Assembly (NCBI RefSeq): GCF_003336425.1 | Contig: NZ_QEIO01000052.1 | Coordinates: forward strand, 1 to 61,909 | DNA from: Marinitenerispora sediminis | GTDB lineage: Bacteria > Actinomycetota > Actinomycetes > Streptosporangiales > Streptosporangiaceae | Reading direction: 5' to 3' | DNA: 61,909 nucleotides | In this document: piece by piece, positions 39,995-48,564 of the stretch | Layout: each line of letters opens with the position of its first letter | How positions within the stretch are numbered: position 1 is the first letter of the stretch | The notes under the pieces: model-generated | Databases searched by the model: none | What the model was told of the DNA's origin: nothing | Seen by the model: the letters and a program-made list of their open reading frames with translations, nothing else | Program-made: the position numbers and the translations under genes

Positions 39995-40860
39995 GCGAGA
40001 TATTGCACGGCTGCTTGCCGGACACGGAGTACCTGGAGGTGACCGCCCGGTCAGGGCACCGCTACGGAGTATGGGTGACCACACCCCCCGGTTATGCGGA
40101 CTCCACGGATCCCCTCCCGCTGATCTACGTGTTGGACGGTAACTGGACGGTCGGCCTCACCGCGCCCCTCATCGTCACCCAGGCGGACCCGTATCTGACG
40201 ATCGCCCCCTACATCCAGGTCAGCATCGGGTATGCCGGTGAGGAGGCTGCGGCCTGGGCCCAGATTCGCAACCGCGACCTCGTGCCGCCGGGGGAACCTG
40301 TCGGTGACGACATGCTGGCTACCCTCACGGCGGCTCGCGATGCGGGTGCGATGACCCAGGAGCAGGTCGACGCCTACCTCGCGGAGCTGGAGGACTCCCA
40401 CGCCGACGTCTTCCTCGACTTCCTGACCAGCGAGCTCCACCCTCACTTGCGGTCGAAGCTGCGTGTCAGCGAGTCCGGGCACGGCCTCTTCGGCTACTCC
40501 TACGGAGGTCTTTTCGCCCTCTACGCATGGCTGCGCGAGACCGGGCTCTTCGCGAGCATCGGTGCGGGCAGCCCCGGTGTGGCCAGTACGGACAGCCAGA
40601 TCTTCACCCTCGTCGAAGCCCTGCCAGAACTCGGCGAGGACGCGGCCGCGCCACGGCTGCACATCACGCTGAACGAAGCCGAACTGCTCGGAGACATTCC
40701 GTTCTATCGCGGAATGGCCCGTAACGTCCTTACGACGGTGGAACAGCTGCACACCCAGGGGCGGTCAGCGCAGGTTTCGAACGTGCTGTTGCAGGAGACG
40801 CACGTCACCGGGCTGCAAGCATCATTCCTCAGCTACGTGAAGACATGCCACAGGCGCTAG
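39991..40860 (+). CDS. Alpha/beta-hydrolase esterase (IroE/Fes-like)
   Basis: 289 residues. YLEVTARSGHRYGVWVTTPPGYADS and LPLIYVLDGNWTVG open the fold; nucleophile elbow is GYSYGG (Ser170), the acid Asp/Glu and a late His (ETHVTGL) complete a triad. The group includes siderophore and feruloyl esterases, but nothing else in the window indicates a siderophore. ATG 39991 has AGGGAAG upstream and overlaps the old amidohydrolase stop as ATGA. The open frame continues upstream through the amidohydrolase remnant, so a 511-residue fusion would be read from 39325; I regard this as accidental. Confidence 0.85.
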   Translation: MSEILHGCLPDTEYLEVTARSGHRYGVWVTTPPGYADSTDPLPLIYVLDGNWTVGLTAPLIVTQADPYLTIAPYIQVSIGYAGEEAAAWAQIRNRDLVPPGEPVGDDMLATLTAARDAGAMTQEQVDAYLAELEDSHADVFLDFLTSELHPHLRSKLRVSESGHGLFGYSYGGLFALYAWLRETGLFASIGAGSPGVASTDSQIFTLVEALPELGEDAAAPRLHITLNEAELLGDIPFYRGMARNVLTTVEQLHTQGRSAQVSNVLLQETHVTGLQASFLSYVKTCHRR

Positions 40861-41179
40861 CCAGCCGCGGCCGTGAGCGGCGCGATAGCTCATCCGCGGC
40901 CGTGAACGGAGGTCCGACGACCTGTTCGACCAGCCCATGGCGGCGCACCCGCACGGCCGATGAAACCCGGAGCGCACGCCGCGAGCGCGGCCGCGCGGAC
41001 CGGCTCCGCGTCGGTGAGCTGGTCCGCGTGGCCGCGGGCGCGCCTCTGCCGCACCGGAGGCGCCGACCCGCCGTCCGGACGGACGACGCGCTCGCCGGGC
41101 ACCGAAGTGAGCCGTCAGAGGCGGGTTCCCGGTGTCCGCCGCCACGGGCCCCCGCGGTCGGCGGACACCGCTCAGCGGC
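40861..41179. other. Intergenic region, no gene seen
   Basis: About 320 bases between convergent genes. CCGCGGCCGTGA occurs twice near its left end (about 40864 and 40891) as a short direct repeat. Open frames lack family-like content. Confidence 0.45.
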
Positions 41180-42457
41180 CTAGCGCGCTCCTCTCAGGTC
41201 GGCGAGCACCGCGACGACCTGGTCGAGGGCCCATTCGAGTTCCTCCTCGCTGATGACCAGCGGCGGGGAGATGCGGATGGTCGACCGGCGGGTCTCCTTC
41301 ACGAGGACGCCGCGGGCGGCGAGGCGTTCGCACAGTTCGCGGCCCGATGCCAGGGACTCGTCGACGTCGATGCCGGCCCACAGGCCGATGCTGCGGGTGG
41401 CGACCACGCCGTCGCCGGCGAGGGAGGCGAGCCGGGCGCTGAGCAGCGTGCCGAGCCGGCGGGCCTGCTCCAGGTACGGCCCCTCGCGCAGCATCCGCAC
41501 GACGGTCCGCCCCATCGCGCAGGCCAGCGGGTTGCCGCCGAAGGTGCTGCCGTGCTGGCCGGGCCGGATGACGCCGAGCACGTCGGCGTCGGCCACGACC
41601 GCCGACACCGGCAGGATCCCGCCGCCGAGCGCCTTGCCGAACAGGTAGACGTCCGGAACGACCCCGGTGTGCTCGCAGGCCCGGACGGTACCGGTGCGGC
41701 CGAGGCCGGACTGCACCTCGTCGGCGATGAGCAGCACGCGCTCGCGGTCGCAGATCTCGCGCAGCCGCGGCAGGTAGTCCGGCGGGGGCACGATGACGCC
41801 GGCCTCCCCCTGCACGGGTTCGACGAGGACCGCGGCGGTCGTGGCGTCGATGGCGGCGGCGACGGCCTCGGCGTCGCCGTAGGGCACGACACGGAAGCCG
41901 GGGGTGTAGGGTCCGAACCCGCCGTAGGCCTCGGGGTCCTGGGAGAAGGAGATGACGGTGGTGGTGCGGCCGTGGAAGTTGCCGCCCGCGACCACGATGG
42001 TGGCCTGGTCCCGGGGGACGCCCTTGACCTCGTAGCCCCACTTGCGCGCGAGCTTGATACCGGTCTCGACCGCCTCGGCGCCAGTGTTCATCGGCAGCAC
42101 CTGGTCCTTGCCGACGAGTTCGGCGAGCGCGCTGACGAAGGGGGCGAACTGGTCGTTGTAGAAGGCGCGGCTCGTGAGGGTGATCCGGTCGATCTGGTGG
42201 TGCGCCGCCGCCAGCAGATCCGGGTTGCGGTGTCCGAAGTTCATGGCCGAGTAGCCGGCCAGGCAGTCCAGGTACCGGCGGCCCTCGACGTCGGTGACCC
42301 AGGTGCCGTCGCCCTCGGCGATGACGACGGGAAGGGGGGCGTAGTTGTGCGCCGAGTGCCGCTCGGCGAGTCCGATGTGCTGCGGGGTCGTGGTGAAGGG
42401 TCCGACGGGATCGCCGTCGCTGACCGTGTCGTGGCCCAGACTGCGGGTGTCGCTCAT
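41180..42457 (-). CDS. rocD: Ornithine aminotransferase
   Basis: PLP enzyme of class III aminotransferases making glutamate-5-semialdehyde from ornithine. 425 residues. AHNYAPLPVVIAEGDGTWVTD at the start is diagnostic of RocD; NTGAEAVETGIKLARKWG, NFHGRT, ADEVQSGLGRTG and the Lys in LFGKALGGGILPVSAV (about residue 265) complete the active site. ATG 42457 has GGAGGCAACTGG upstream. It links arginine/ornithine breakdown to proline and glutamate; no other arginine gene is nearby. Confidence 0.95.
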   Translation of the reverse strand: MSDTRSLGHDTVSDGDPVGPFTTTPQHIGLAERHSAHNYAPLPVVIAEGDGTWVTDVEGRRYLDCLAGYSAMNFGHRNPDLLAAAHHQIDRITLTSRAFYNDQFAPFVSALAELVGKDQVLPMNTGAEAVETGIKLARKWGYEVKGVPRDQATIVVAGGNFHGRTTTVISFSQDPEAYGGFGPYTPGFRVVPYGDAEAVAAAIDATTAAVLVEPVQGEAGVIVPPPDYLPRLREICDRERVLLIADEVQSGLGRTGTVRACEHTGVVPDVYLFGKALGGGILPVSAVVADADVLGVIRPGQHGSTFGGNPLACAMGRTVVRMLREGPYLEQARRLGTLLSARLASLAGDGVVATRSIGLWAGIDVDESLASGRELCERLAARGVLVKETRRSTIRISPPLVISEEELEWALDQVVAVLADLRGAR

Positions 42458-42880
42458 CCAGTTGCCTCCGATCACCGTTGATCGTCGTCCGATCATTGGA
42501 TACCCGCGGCCGGACGGCGTGAAGCGCCGGCGCGGGCGCGGCCCCAGCAGTCGAACAGAGGCCGCGCGCCCGGCACAAGGGCGCGCCTTGGCCAGAGCAC
42601 CGGCGGAGCGGCTGGCACATCACGCTCTTGCCGAAGGGGAGGCGCAGGTGTGCCGGACGTCCGGATTGGACGTGACGTGCCCCACATCGCGCCGGCGGGC
42701 CGGCGCGGCGCTGTCCGTGCCTCCTCCCCGCGGCGGCGCCGGACGGCGCCCGCCACCAGCGGATCCGGCGGCGGCGCGCCGTCCGGCGACGCCCCACCCC
42801 GCCCGGACGTGACGCGGCCCATACCTGGAGGATCGGTCCCTGTAGCGGTCCAGGGGTAAGACTGCGATCAAGGGGCGAGG
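42458..42880. other. Divergent intergenic region, no gene seen
   Basis: About 420 bases between rocD and the acyl-CoA synthetase gene. Promoters for both should lie here; no convincing box, operator or small gene was found. Confidence 0.45.
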
Positions 42881-44602
42881 ATGACCGAAACTCGATGTTC
42901 AGCGGCGGTGGCGGCCGGGTCCGGGGATGCCGCGGACGGATTCTCGCTGTCCGCCCTGCTGGCCGCCGTCGCCGCCGCCGTACCGGAGCGCACCGCCGTC
43001 GTCGCGGGGCGGCGCCGCCTCACCTTCGCCGCGCTGGACGAGCGCGCCACCCGGATGGCCCGGCACCTGCGGGCCGCGGGGATCAGCCCCGGCGAGCACG
43101 TCGCCGTCCTCTCCTTCAACCGGGCCGAGTGGCTGGAGTCGGCGTTCGGCGCGCTACGCGCCGGCGCGGTGCCGGTCAACGTCAACTACCGGTACGTGCC
43201 CGGCGAGCTCCGGCATGTGCTGGCCGACGCCGACGCGGTCGCCCTCATCGCCGAGCGCGCGCTGGCCCGCCGGGTCGCGGGCATCCGCCACGACCTGCCG
43301 CTGCTCCGGCATGTGCTGCTGCTCGACGACGGCACCGAGCCCGCCGCCGACCCGCTCCCAGGCACCGGGGGCACCGGGGGCACCGGGGGCACCGACTACG
43401 AGGCTGCCCTCGCCGCCGCCCCGGACGGCGCGCTGCCGCCCACGAGCGGCGCGGACCGCTACCTGCTCTACACCGGAGGCACCACCGGCTACCCCAAGGG
43501 GGTCCTGTGGCGGCAGGAGGACATCTTCCGGGCCGCGCTGGAGCCCCGCCGGCGCGGAGCCCCGCGCGCCCGCTCCGCGGCGGAGCTGGGCGAGCGCGCC
43601 CGCCGGGCCGAGCCGCGCCCGATGCTGGTGCTCGGCCCGCTGATGCACGCCGCCGGCCAGTGGAACGCCCTGGCGACGCTGTTCAGCGGCCAGACCGTCG
43701 TCCTCAACACCGACCGCACCTTCGACCCCGGCCGGGTGCTGGACCTGGCGGAGCGGGAGCGGGTGCAGGTCCTCCAGTGCGTCGGCGACGCGATGGCCCG
43801 GCCCATCGCGCTGCGCCTGCGCGCCGAGCCGGACCGCTGCCCCGAACTGGCCTCCGTGACGTCGGGCGGCACGCCCCTGACGCCGGCGGTGCGCGCGCTG
43901 TGGCGGTCGTGGCGGCCGGGCATCGCGCTGCGCGACAGCTACGGCGGTTCGGAGACCGGCGTGTGCGGTGCGTCGCAGGCCGACCACGCCGGGGACGGCG
44001 ACGTGCGCCGGTTCACCATGGGCGCGAGCGTCGCCGTGCTGGACGCGGAGCTGCGCCCGCTTCCGCCCGGCTCGGAGCAGGTCGGCCGTATCGCGCGCAC
44101 CGGCCGGATTCCGCTGGGCTACTACAACGACCCGGTCGCGACCGCGCGGACGTTCCCCACCGACCCCGGGGGCCGGCGCTGGGTGATGTCCGGCGACTTC
44201 GGCGCCGTGGCCGAAGACGGCTCGATCGTGCTGCTCGGCCGGGGCGCGTCGGTGATCAACACCGGCGGCGAAAAGGTGTACCCGGAGGAGGTCGAGTCGG
44301 TGCTGAAGGCGCATCCGGCGATCGCCGACTCGATCGTGGTCGCCGCGCCGGACGAGCGCCTCGGCCAGCGCGTCGCGGCCGTGGTGTCGCTCGCCGCCGA
44401 CGACCGGCCGTCGGGCGATCAGCTGCGGGACTTCTGCCGCGACCGGCTGGCCGGCTTCAAGGTGCCGCGGCGCATCCACGTGGTGCCCGAGGTGAAGCGC
44501 ACGGCCGTCGGCAAGCAGGACTACCGGTGGGCGGCCGCGGTGGTGCGCGGATCGGCGGGCCTGCTGGACGGCCCCGGGCCGGCCGCCGGCGCCGGGCGCT
44601 GA
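42881..44602 (+). CDS. Acyl-CoA synthetase (AMP-forming, FadD-like)
   Basis: 573 residues of the ANL superfamily. The P-loop-like A3 motif is YTGGTTGYPKGVLW, A5 is YGGSETG, the hinge motif is MSGDFGAVAEDGSIVLLGR with VINTGGEKVYPEEVE, and the catalytic Lys is in VKRTAVGKQDYRWA near the C-terminus. A GTGGTGGTGG run from a 9-bp microrepeat sits in a surface loop near residue 163. Substrate acid not predictable; the group includes steroid and fatty-acid ligases of actinobacteria. ATG 42881 has GGGGCGAGG upstream. The gene probably stands alone. Confidence 0.9.
   Translation: MTETRCSAAVAAGSGDAADGFSLSALLAAVAAAVPERTAVVAGRRRLTFAALDERATRMARHLRAAGISPGEHVAVLSFNRAEWLESAFGALRAGAVPVNVNYRYVPGELRHVLADADAVALIAERALARRVAGIRHDLPLLRHVLLLDDGTEPAADPLPGTGGTGGTGGTDYEAALAAAPDGALPPTSGADRYLLYTGGTTGYPKGVLWRQEDIFRAALEPRRRGAPRARSAAELGERARRAEPRPMLVLGPLMHAAGQWNALATLFSGQTVVLNTDRTFDPGRVLDLAERERVQVLQCVGDAMARPIALRLRAEPDRCPELASVTSGGTPLTPAVRALWRSWRPGIALRDSYGGSETGVCGASQADHAGDGDVRRFTMGASVAVLDAELRPLPPGSEQVGRIARTGRIPLGYYNDPVATARTFPTDPGGRRWVMSGDFGAVAEDGSIVLLGRGASVINTGGEKVYPEEVESVLKAHPAIADSIVVAAPDERLGQRVAAVVSLAADDRPSGDQLRDFCRDRLAGFKVPRRIHVVPEVKRTAVGKQDYRWAAAVVRGSAGLLDGPGPAAGAGR
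43361..43394 (+). repeat. 9-bp microrepeat in acyl-CoA synthetase gene
   Basis: GGCACCGGG is repeated about 3.8 times, coding GTGGTGGTGGTD. In-frame length changes by slippage would alter only a Gly/Thr loop. Confidence 0.85.
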
Positions 44603-44683
44603 CCGGGGCGTCGCCGTCGGCGGTGACGGTGCGCGGCCGGTTCCGGTTCCGTACGGCCCCTGTGCGGGCAGCGGCGCCGCGAC

Positions 44684-44689
44684 TACTGT
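44684..44689 (+). promoter_or_regulatory. -10 box of a leaderless promoter
   Basis: TACTGT ends 8 bases before the kinase ATG (44698), a spacing at which transcription would begin at or next to the start codon; no ribosome site is present. Confidence 0.5.
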
Positions 44690-44697
44690 CTTACGTC

Positions 44698-46224
44698 ATG
44701 TCCCCCACCACGATCGCGGACCGCTACCGGCTGCTCGAACCGGTCGGGCATGGCGGCATGGGCACCGTCTGGCGGGCCGAGGACGCCGTCCTGGGGCGGC
44801 AGGTGGCCGTCAAGGAGGTCCGGCTCTCCCCCGGCCTGGAGCCGGCGGCACGCGAGGAGCTGCTGCTGCGCACCATGCGCGAGGCGCGGATCTGCGCGAA
44901 GCTGAGCCATCCGTCGATCGTCACCGTCCACGACGTCGTGCGGGAGGGCGACCGGCCGTGGATCGTGATGGAGCTGGTCCCCGGCCGGGGCCTGGACGCG
45001 GTCGTGCGCGAGGACGGCCCGCTACCGGCGGGCCGGGCCGCCGGGATCGGCCGGCAGCTGCTCTCGGCGCTGGGAGCGGCGCACGCGGCGGGGGTGGTGC
45101 ACCGCGACGTCAAGCCCTCCAACGTCCTGCTGCTCGACGACGGGCGGGCGGTGCTCACCGACTTCGGCATCGCCGTCGCCGACTCCGAGGAGCCGCTCAC
45201 CCTCACCGGCCAGCTGCCCGGGTCGCCCGGGTACGTGGCGCCGGAACGGCTGGTGGACGGCACCGCGACGCCGGCGGCCGACCTGTGGTCGCTCGGCGCC
45301 ACGCTCTACTTCGCGGTGGAGGGCCGGCCGACCCACCAGCGCCCGACGCCCGCCGCGCAGGCGGCGGCGGTGATCGACGAGCCGCCCGACCCGCCGGTGC
45401 GGGCCGGAGCGCTCCAGCCGGTGCTGGAGGGCATGCTGCGGCGGGACCCGGAGCTGCGCCCGGCCGCGCCGGAGCTCGACGCGGCGCTGGCCGCGGTCGC
45501 GGCGGCCGGCGGCGCGGCGGACGCCACGCCGACCGGGCTCGACCTCTCGCAGTTGGCTGGCATGCGCCCGGCCGTTCCGGCGCGGAGCGGCGGGGGGACC
45601 TCCGACGAGGAGCCGGCGGACGGGGAGCGGTCGCACCGCCGCCGGTTCTGGGCCGCACTCGGCACGCTGGCGGCCGGGCTGGTGTCGCTCGTGCTCGCGC
45701 CGCTCGTGGTGGAGTACCTCTCCAAGGAGCTGTTCCCCGATCCACCGCCGACGCCGACGCCCACCTCCGACGTCACCGGGTCCCCCGTCTCGCCGTCGGC
45801 GGCCCCCGATGGGTTCGTGTACCACGAGACCGCGGGGTTCCGCCTCGCGGTGCCGGAGACGTGGTCGGTCGGGGAGAGCGACGACGGCGGCCTGGAGTTC
45901 ACCGCGAGCGAGGGGCATCCGCACGTAAGGTTCCGCGAGGTGGACCTCGACGGCATGGCCCCGTACGACTTCCTCGCCGAGCGCACCGACGCGGTCGACG
46001 GCGAACCCGTTCGGCTGGAGGAGGTCGGGCATCCGGCCGGCGAGGCGGCGCTGCGGACGTGGCGCAACGACGCGGGCGGCCCCACGATCATGATGACGTG
46101 GCTGCTCGTGCGCGGCGACGACGGCACCGAGATCCTCGTGGCCTACGGCGACGACGCCGCCGGGTGGCAGAGCGGAGCGGGCACCCGCGAGGCCGTCATG
46201 GATTCGCTGCGGCCCGTCGAGTGA
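44698..46224 (+). CDS. Receptor-type serine/threonine protein kinase
   Basis: 508 residues. N-terminal Hanks-type kinase with VGHGGMG glycine loop, VAVKEV (Lys39), VVHRDVKPSN (Asp136), LTDFGIA (Asp154) and GYVAPE. A juxtamembrane linker, one membrane helix (about 317-340, FWAALGTLAAGLVSLVLAP) and a Pro/Thr-rich spacer follow. The outer domain of about 130 residues (GFVYHETAGFRLAVPETWSV ...) resembles sensor domains of actinobacterial kinases, not PASTA repeats. The ligand is unknown. Starts with a probable leaderless message. Ends 24 bp before the first 35-bp repeat. Confidence 0.93.
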   Translation: MSPTTIADRYRLLEPVGHGGMGTVWRAEDAVLGRQVAVKEVRLSPGLEPAAREELLLRTMREARICAKLSHPSIVTVHDVVREGDRPWIVMELVPGRGLDAVVREDGPLPAGRAAGIGRQLLSALGAAHAAGVVHRDVKPSNVLLLDDGRAVLTDFGIAVADSEEPLTLTGQLPGSPGYVAPERLVDGTATPAADLWSLGATLYFAVEGRPTHQRPTPAAQAAAVIDEPPDPPVRAGALQPVLEGMLRRDPELRPAAPELDAALAAVAAAGGAADATPTGLDLSQLAGMRPAVPARSGGGTSDEEPADGERSHRRRFWAALGTLAAGLVSLVLAPLVVEYLSKELFPDPPPTPTPTSDVTGSPVSPSAAPDGFVYHETAGFRLAVPETWSVGESDDGGLEFTASEGHPHVRFREVDLDGMAPYDFLAERTDAVDGEPVRLEEVGHPAGEAALRTWRNDAGGPTIMMTWLLVRGDDGTEILVAYGDDAAGWQSGAGTREAVMDSLRPVE

Positions 46225-46247
46225 GCCGCGCGGCGGACTCCAGCCGA

Positions 46248-46282
46248 GCGGAGCCGGCGGGCGCCGCCCGGGTCCGCTAACG
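46248..46282 (+). repeat. 35-bp direct repeat, left copy
   Basis: Identical to 47033-47067 over 35 bases (starts GCGGAGCCGGCGGGCGCC, ends GGGTCCGCTAACG). The core CGGGCGCCGCCCG can fold into a hairpin and the CTAACG end resembles a -10 region. The two copies bracket the DUF6228 gene. Confidence 0.9.
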
Positions 46283-46336
46283 CGGAGATCACGAGAGCAG
46301 CGCGCCCTTCCCGATCGGCGACACCCGCCAGGCGCC

Positions 46337-46342
46337 TAGCCT
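46337..46342 (+). promoter_or_regulatory. -10 box of a leaderless promoter
   Basis: TAGCCT ends 6 bases before GTG 46349 of the DUF6228 gene, and no ribosome site is present, as in leaderless actinobacterial genes. Confidence 0.5.
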
Positions 46343-46348
46343 GTCCGT

Positions 46349-46816
46349 GTGATCGACTACGACGCTTCAGGGGGACTGGTCCTCCGGGTGGGGCAGCCCG
46401 GATCCCGTGCGCTCCATCTGCTCTTCTCGGATCGACTACGGCCGTTCAGGGAGGATTACGGAGAAGACGACCCGGTACTCGACCTCTTGGTGACAGCGCG
46501 CGGAGAGTGGGCGCGGGTCCAGACGTCGGTGCGGACCTTCAACGGCGACGGCCTCTGCACCTTCCTCTTCTCAGCGGCCGAGGACTTCCGAGGCTGGGCA
46601 GGGGCGCGTACCTGGCATTCCATCGAGCGGCAGCTGACGCTCTCGGCCGAGCACCGGTCCGGTGGACACGTCCACCTGACGTGGGGCGTCCACGGTCGTC
46701 CCCCGTACGGGCGATGGGATTTCGCGACCACCACCGTGCACGCGGCCGGTGAGGAGATGCGGAAACTCGCCTCCGATTTCCGGGAATTCTTCACGGCAGA
46801 GATCGAGCAGCCCTAG
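46349..46816 (+). CDS. DUF6228 family protein
   Basis: 155 residues. AAEDFRGWAGARTWHSIERQ, LTLSAEHRSGGHVHLTWGV and AGEEMRKLASDFREFF are the layout of the DUF6228 family as I recall it; no function is known and no signal peptide or membrane segment is visible. GTG 46349 appears leaderless. GC is lower than in neighbouring genes, and the gene lies between two 35-bp direct repeats, so it was probably inserted between the kinase and thiD. Confidence 0.75.
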   Translation: MIDYDASGGLVLRVGQPGSRALHLLFSDRLRPFREDYGEDDPVLDLLVTARGEWARVQTSVRTFNGDGLCTFLFSAAEDFRGWAGARTWHSIERQLTLSAEHRSGGHVHLTWGVHGRPPYGRWDFATTTVHAAGEEMRKLASDFREFFTAEIEQP

Positions 46817-47032
46817 ACGGCCGTAACCGCCCCTGGCCGCCCGCCGTGGCGGTTTTCCATGCCCGGCCGCGCGCGAGGCGTCTCCGGCGGAGGTGACGGC
46901 CCGACGCACGTGGCCGGACCAGACCGCCTCTGGCCCCGGAAACGCCACCGGCCCCGCCTGGCGGGGCTGCCACCCAGGCCCCTGGTGGAGTGTTCCCGCC
47001 GCAGACCGCAGCGGGCGGCCCGCCACCGCCAG

Positions 47033-47067
47033 GCGGAGCCGGCGGGCGCCGCCCGGGTCCGCTAACG
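47033..47067 (+). repeat. 35-bp direct repeat, right copy
   Basis: Exact second copy of 46248-46282; it ends just upstream of the TPP riboswitch and probably contains the thiD promoter (CTAACG as -10). Confidence 0.9.
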
Positions 47068-47071
47068 TGGG

Positions 47072-47155
47072 GGCGAATGGCGCGGGGTGCCGGACGCTGG
47101 TCCGGCTGAGATCACACCCGGGAACCTGCTCTAGCTCGCACTAGCGAAGGGACGC
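47072..47155 (+). promoter_or_regulatory. TPP (THI-box) riboswitch
   Basis: The conserved TPP elements appear in order: GCGGGGTGCC, GGCTGAGATCACACCC, GGGAACCTG, CTCTAG and CACTAGCGAAGGGA. The AAGGGA that closes the element is also the ribosome site of thiD, nine bases before its ATG, so ligand binding would block translation initiation. Confidence 0.92.
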
Positions 47156-47158
47156 CGA

Positions 47159-47965
47159 ATGCCAGCGAGCCGCAACATCCTGTCCATCGCCGGAACGGAC
47201 CCCAGCGGCGGAGCCGGGATCCAGGCCGACCTCAAGGCGTTCTCCGCCCTCGGCGGGTACGGCATGACGGTGGTGACCGCCCTGGTCGCGCAGACCACCA
47301 CGGGCGTCCGCGAGGTGCTGGAGGTGCCGCCGGAGTTCGTCACGAGCCAGCTGGCCACGCTGCTCGACGACGTCCGGGTGGACGCGGTGAAGATCGGCAT
47401 GCTCAACTCCACCGGGGTCGTGGACGCGGTCGTGCGGGCGATCGACGCCTACCGGCTGCCCAACGTGGTGGTCGACCCGGTGATGGTCGCCAAGAGCGGC
47501 GACCGGCTGCTGGCTCCGGAGGCGATCGACGCGGTCCGCTCCGAGCTGCTGCCGCGTGCGGACCTCGTGACGCCGAACCTCCCCGAGGCCGCCGAGCTCC
47601 TCGGCGAGCCGCCCGCCGGCGACCTCGACGGGATGCGCGCGCAGGCCGAGCGGCTGCTGAAGCTCGGCCCCCGCCGCGTCCTGCTCAAGGGCGGCCACCT
47701 GGCGGGCCCGCACTGCGTCGACCTGCTCGTCGGGGCTGACGGCACCGCCGAGACGCTCACGGCCGAGCGCGTGTCGACCGAGAACACCCACGGGACGGGC
47801 TGCACCCTCTCCTCGGCCATCGCCGCACTGCGCCCGCGGCGCCCCGGCTGGCCGGAGGCGGTGCGCGAGGCCAAGGGCTACGTCACCGAGGCGCTGCGCC
47901 GCGCGGACGACCTCGACGTCGGACACGGCAAGGGGCCGGTGCACCACTTCCACGCGTGGTGGTGA
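47159..47965 (+). CDS. thiD: Hydroxymethylpyrimidine (phosphate) kinase
   Basis: 268-residue ribokinase-fold enzyme making HMP diphosphate for thiamine synthesis. [64 protein letters not shown] and the catalytic [14 protein letters not shown] are all standard. ATG 47159, controlled by the TPP riboswitch immediately upstream. No other thi gene lies in the window. Confidence 0.96.
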   Translation: MPASRNILSIAGTDPSGGAGIQADLKAFSALGGYGMTVVTALVAQTTTGVREVLEVPPEFVTSQLATLLDDVRVDAVKIGMLNSTGVVDAVVRAIDAYRLPNVVVDPVMVAKSGDRLLAPEAIDAVRSELLPRADLVTPNLPEAAELLGEPPAGDLDGMRAQAERLLKLGPRRVLLKGGHLAGPHCVDLLVGADGTAETLTAERVSTENTHGTGCTLSSAIAALRPRRPGWPEAVREAKGYVTEALRRADDLDVGHGKGPVHHFHAWW

Positions 47966-48098
47966 GGACGGCCGGCGGGGGCACTCCGGCGGGGCTCGCC
48001 GGGCCCCGCGCCGGGGCGGGAGCGCCCTTGTCCGGCGGGTGGGCGGCGGGGCAGAATCCGCGTACCCCCGTCCACAACAGAACACGGCGCCGCGCACC

Positions 48099-48533
48099 AT
48101 GGATTTCATCGACTTCACGTCCATCGAGACGATCGCCATCGCACTGATCGGCCTGATCGGGGCGCTCGCGAAGCTCGTGACCCCGAGCCCGAAGAAGACG
48201 CTCCGCGACGACATCAAGGCGGACCTGGAGATCCTGCGGGACCTGCCGGCGGAGTCCGGCGCGCGCACGGAGATGCTGGACCACATCGACGCGATGGTCC
48301 GGCGGCTGTCCGAGGAGCGGGACCGCCGGCGCGATCCCGTGGGGATCGTCTTCGGCGTCTGCGTGATCCTGGCCGCGTCCGCCCTCGGGATCTGGGCCGT
48401 CAACATGGGCGGCTGGGCGGCGTGGCTCTGCGTTCCGCTGGCCGTCGGCTTGTTCATCTTCGGCTCGATCGGCCTGACCGCGGACATGACCGGGAGTGGC
48501 CGCAAGCCGAAGGACGGCGGGAAGCCGGGGTGA
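48099..48533 (+). CDS. Small membrane protein, hypothetical
   Basis: 144 residues. An N-terminal helix (IETIAIALIGLIGALAKLVT), a charged cytosolic middle (KKTLRDDIKADLEILRDLP... MVRRLSEERDRRRD) that may form a coiled coil, then two membrane helices (GIVFGVCVILAASALGIWAV; AAWLCVPLAVGLFIFGSIGL). No family recognised. ATG 48099 lacks a clear ribosome site. Confidence 0.65.
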   Translation: MDFIDFTSIETIAIALIGLIGALAKLVTPSPKKTLRDDIKADLEILRDLPAESGARTEMLDHIDAMVRRLSEERDRRRDPVGIVFGVCVILAASALGIWAVNMGGWAAWLCVPLAVGLFIFGSIGLTADMTGSGRKPKDGGKPG

Positions 48534-48564
48534 GGTCCGGGAGGAGCGGCCGGCGGACCCCGCG

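Noticed and set aside
39325-40860. Genuine amidohydrolase-esterase fusion protein
   Set aside because: The true amidohydrolase C-terminus is present in another frame with its own stop overlapping the esterase ATG, and the esterase has its own ribosome site.
44698-46224. PASTA-type (PknB) kinase
   Set aside because: The outer part is a single domain of about 130 residues without PASTA repeats, and no cell-division genes are adjacent.
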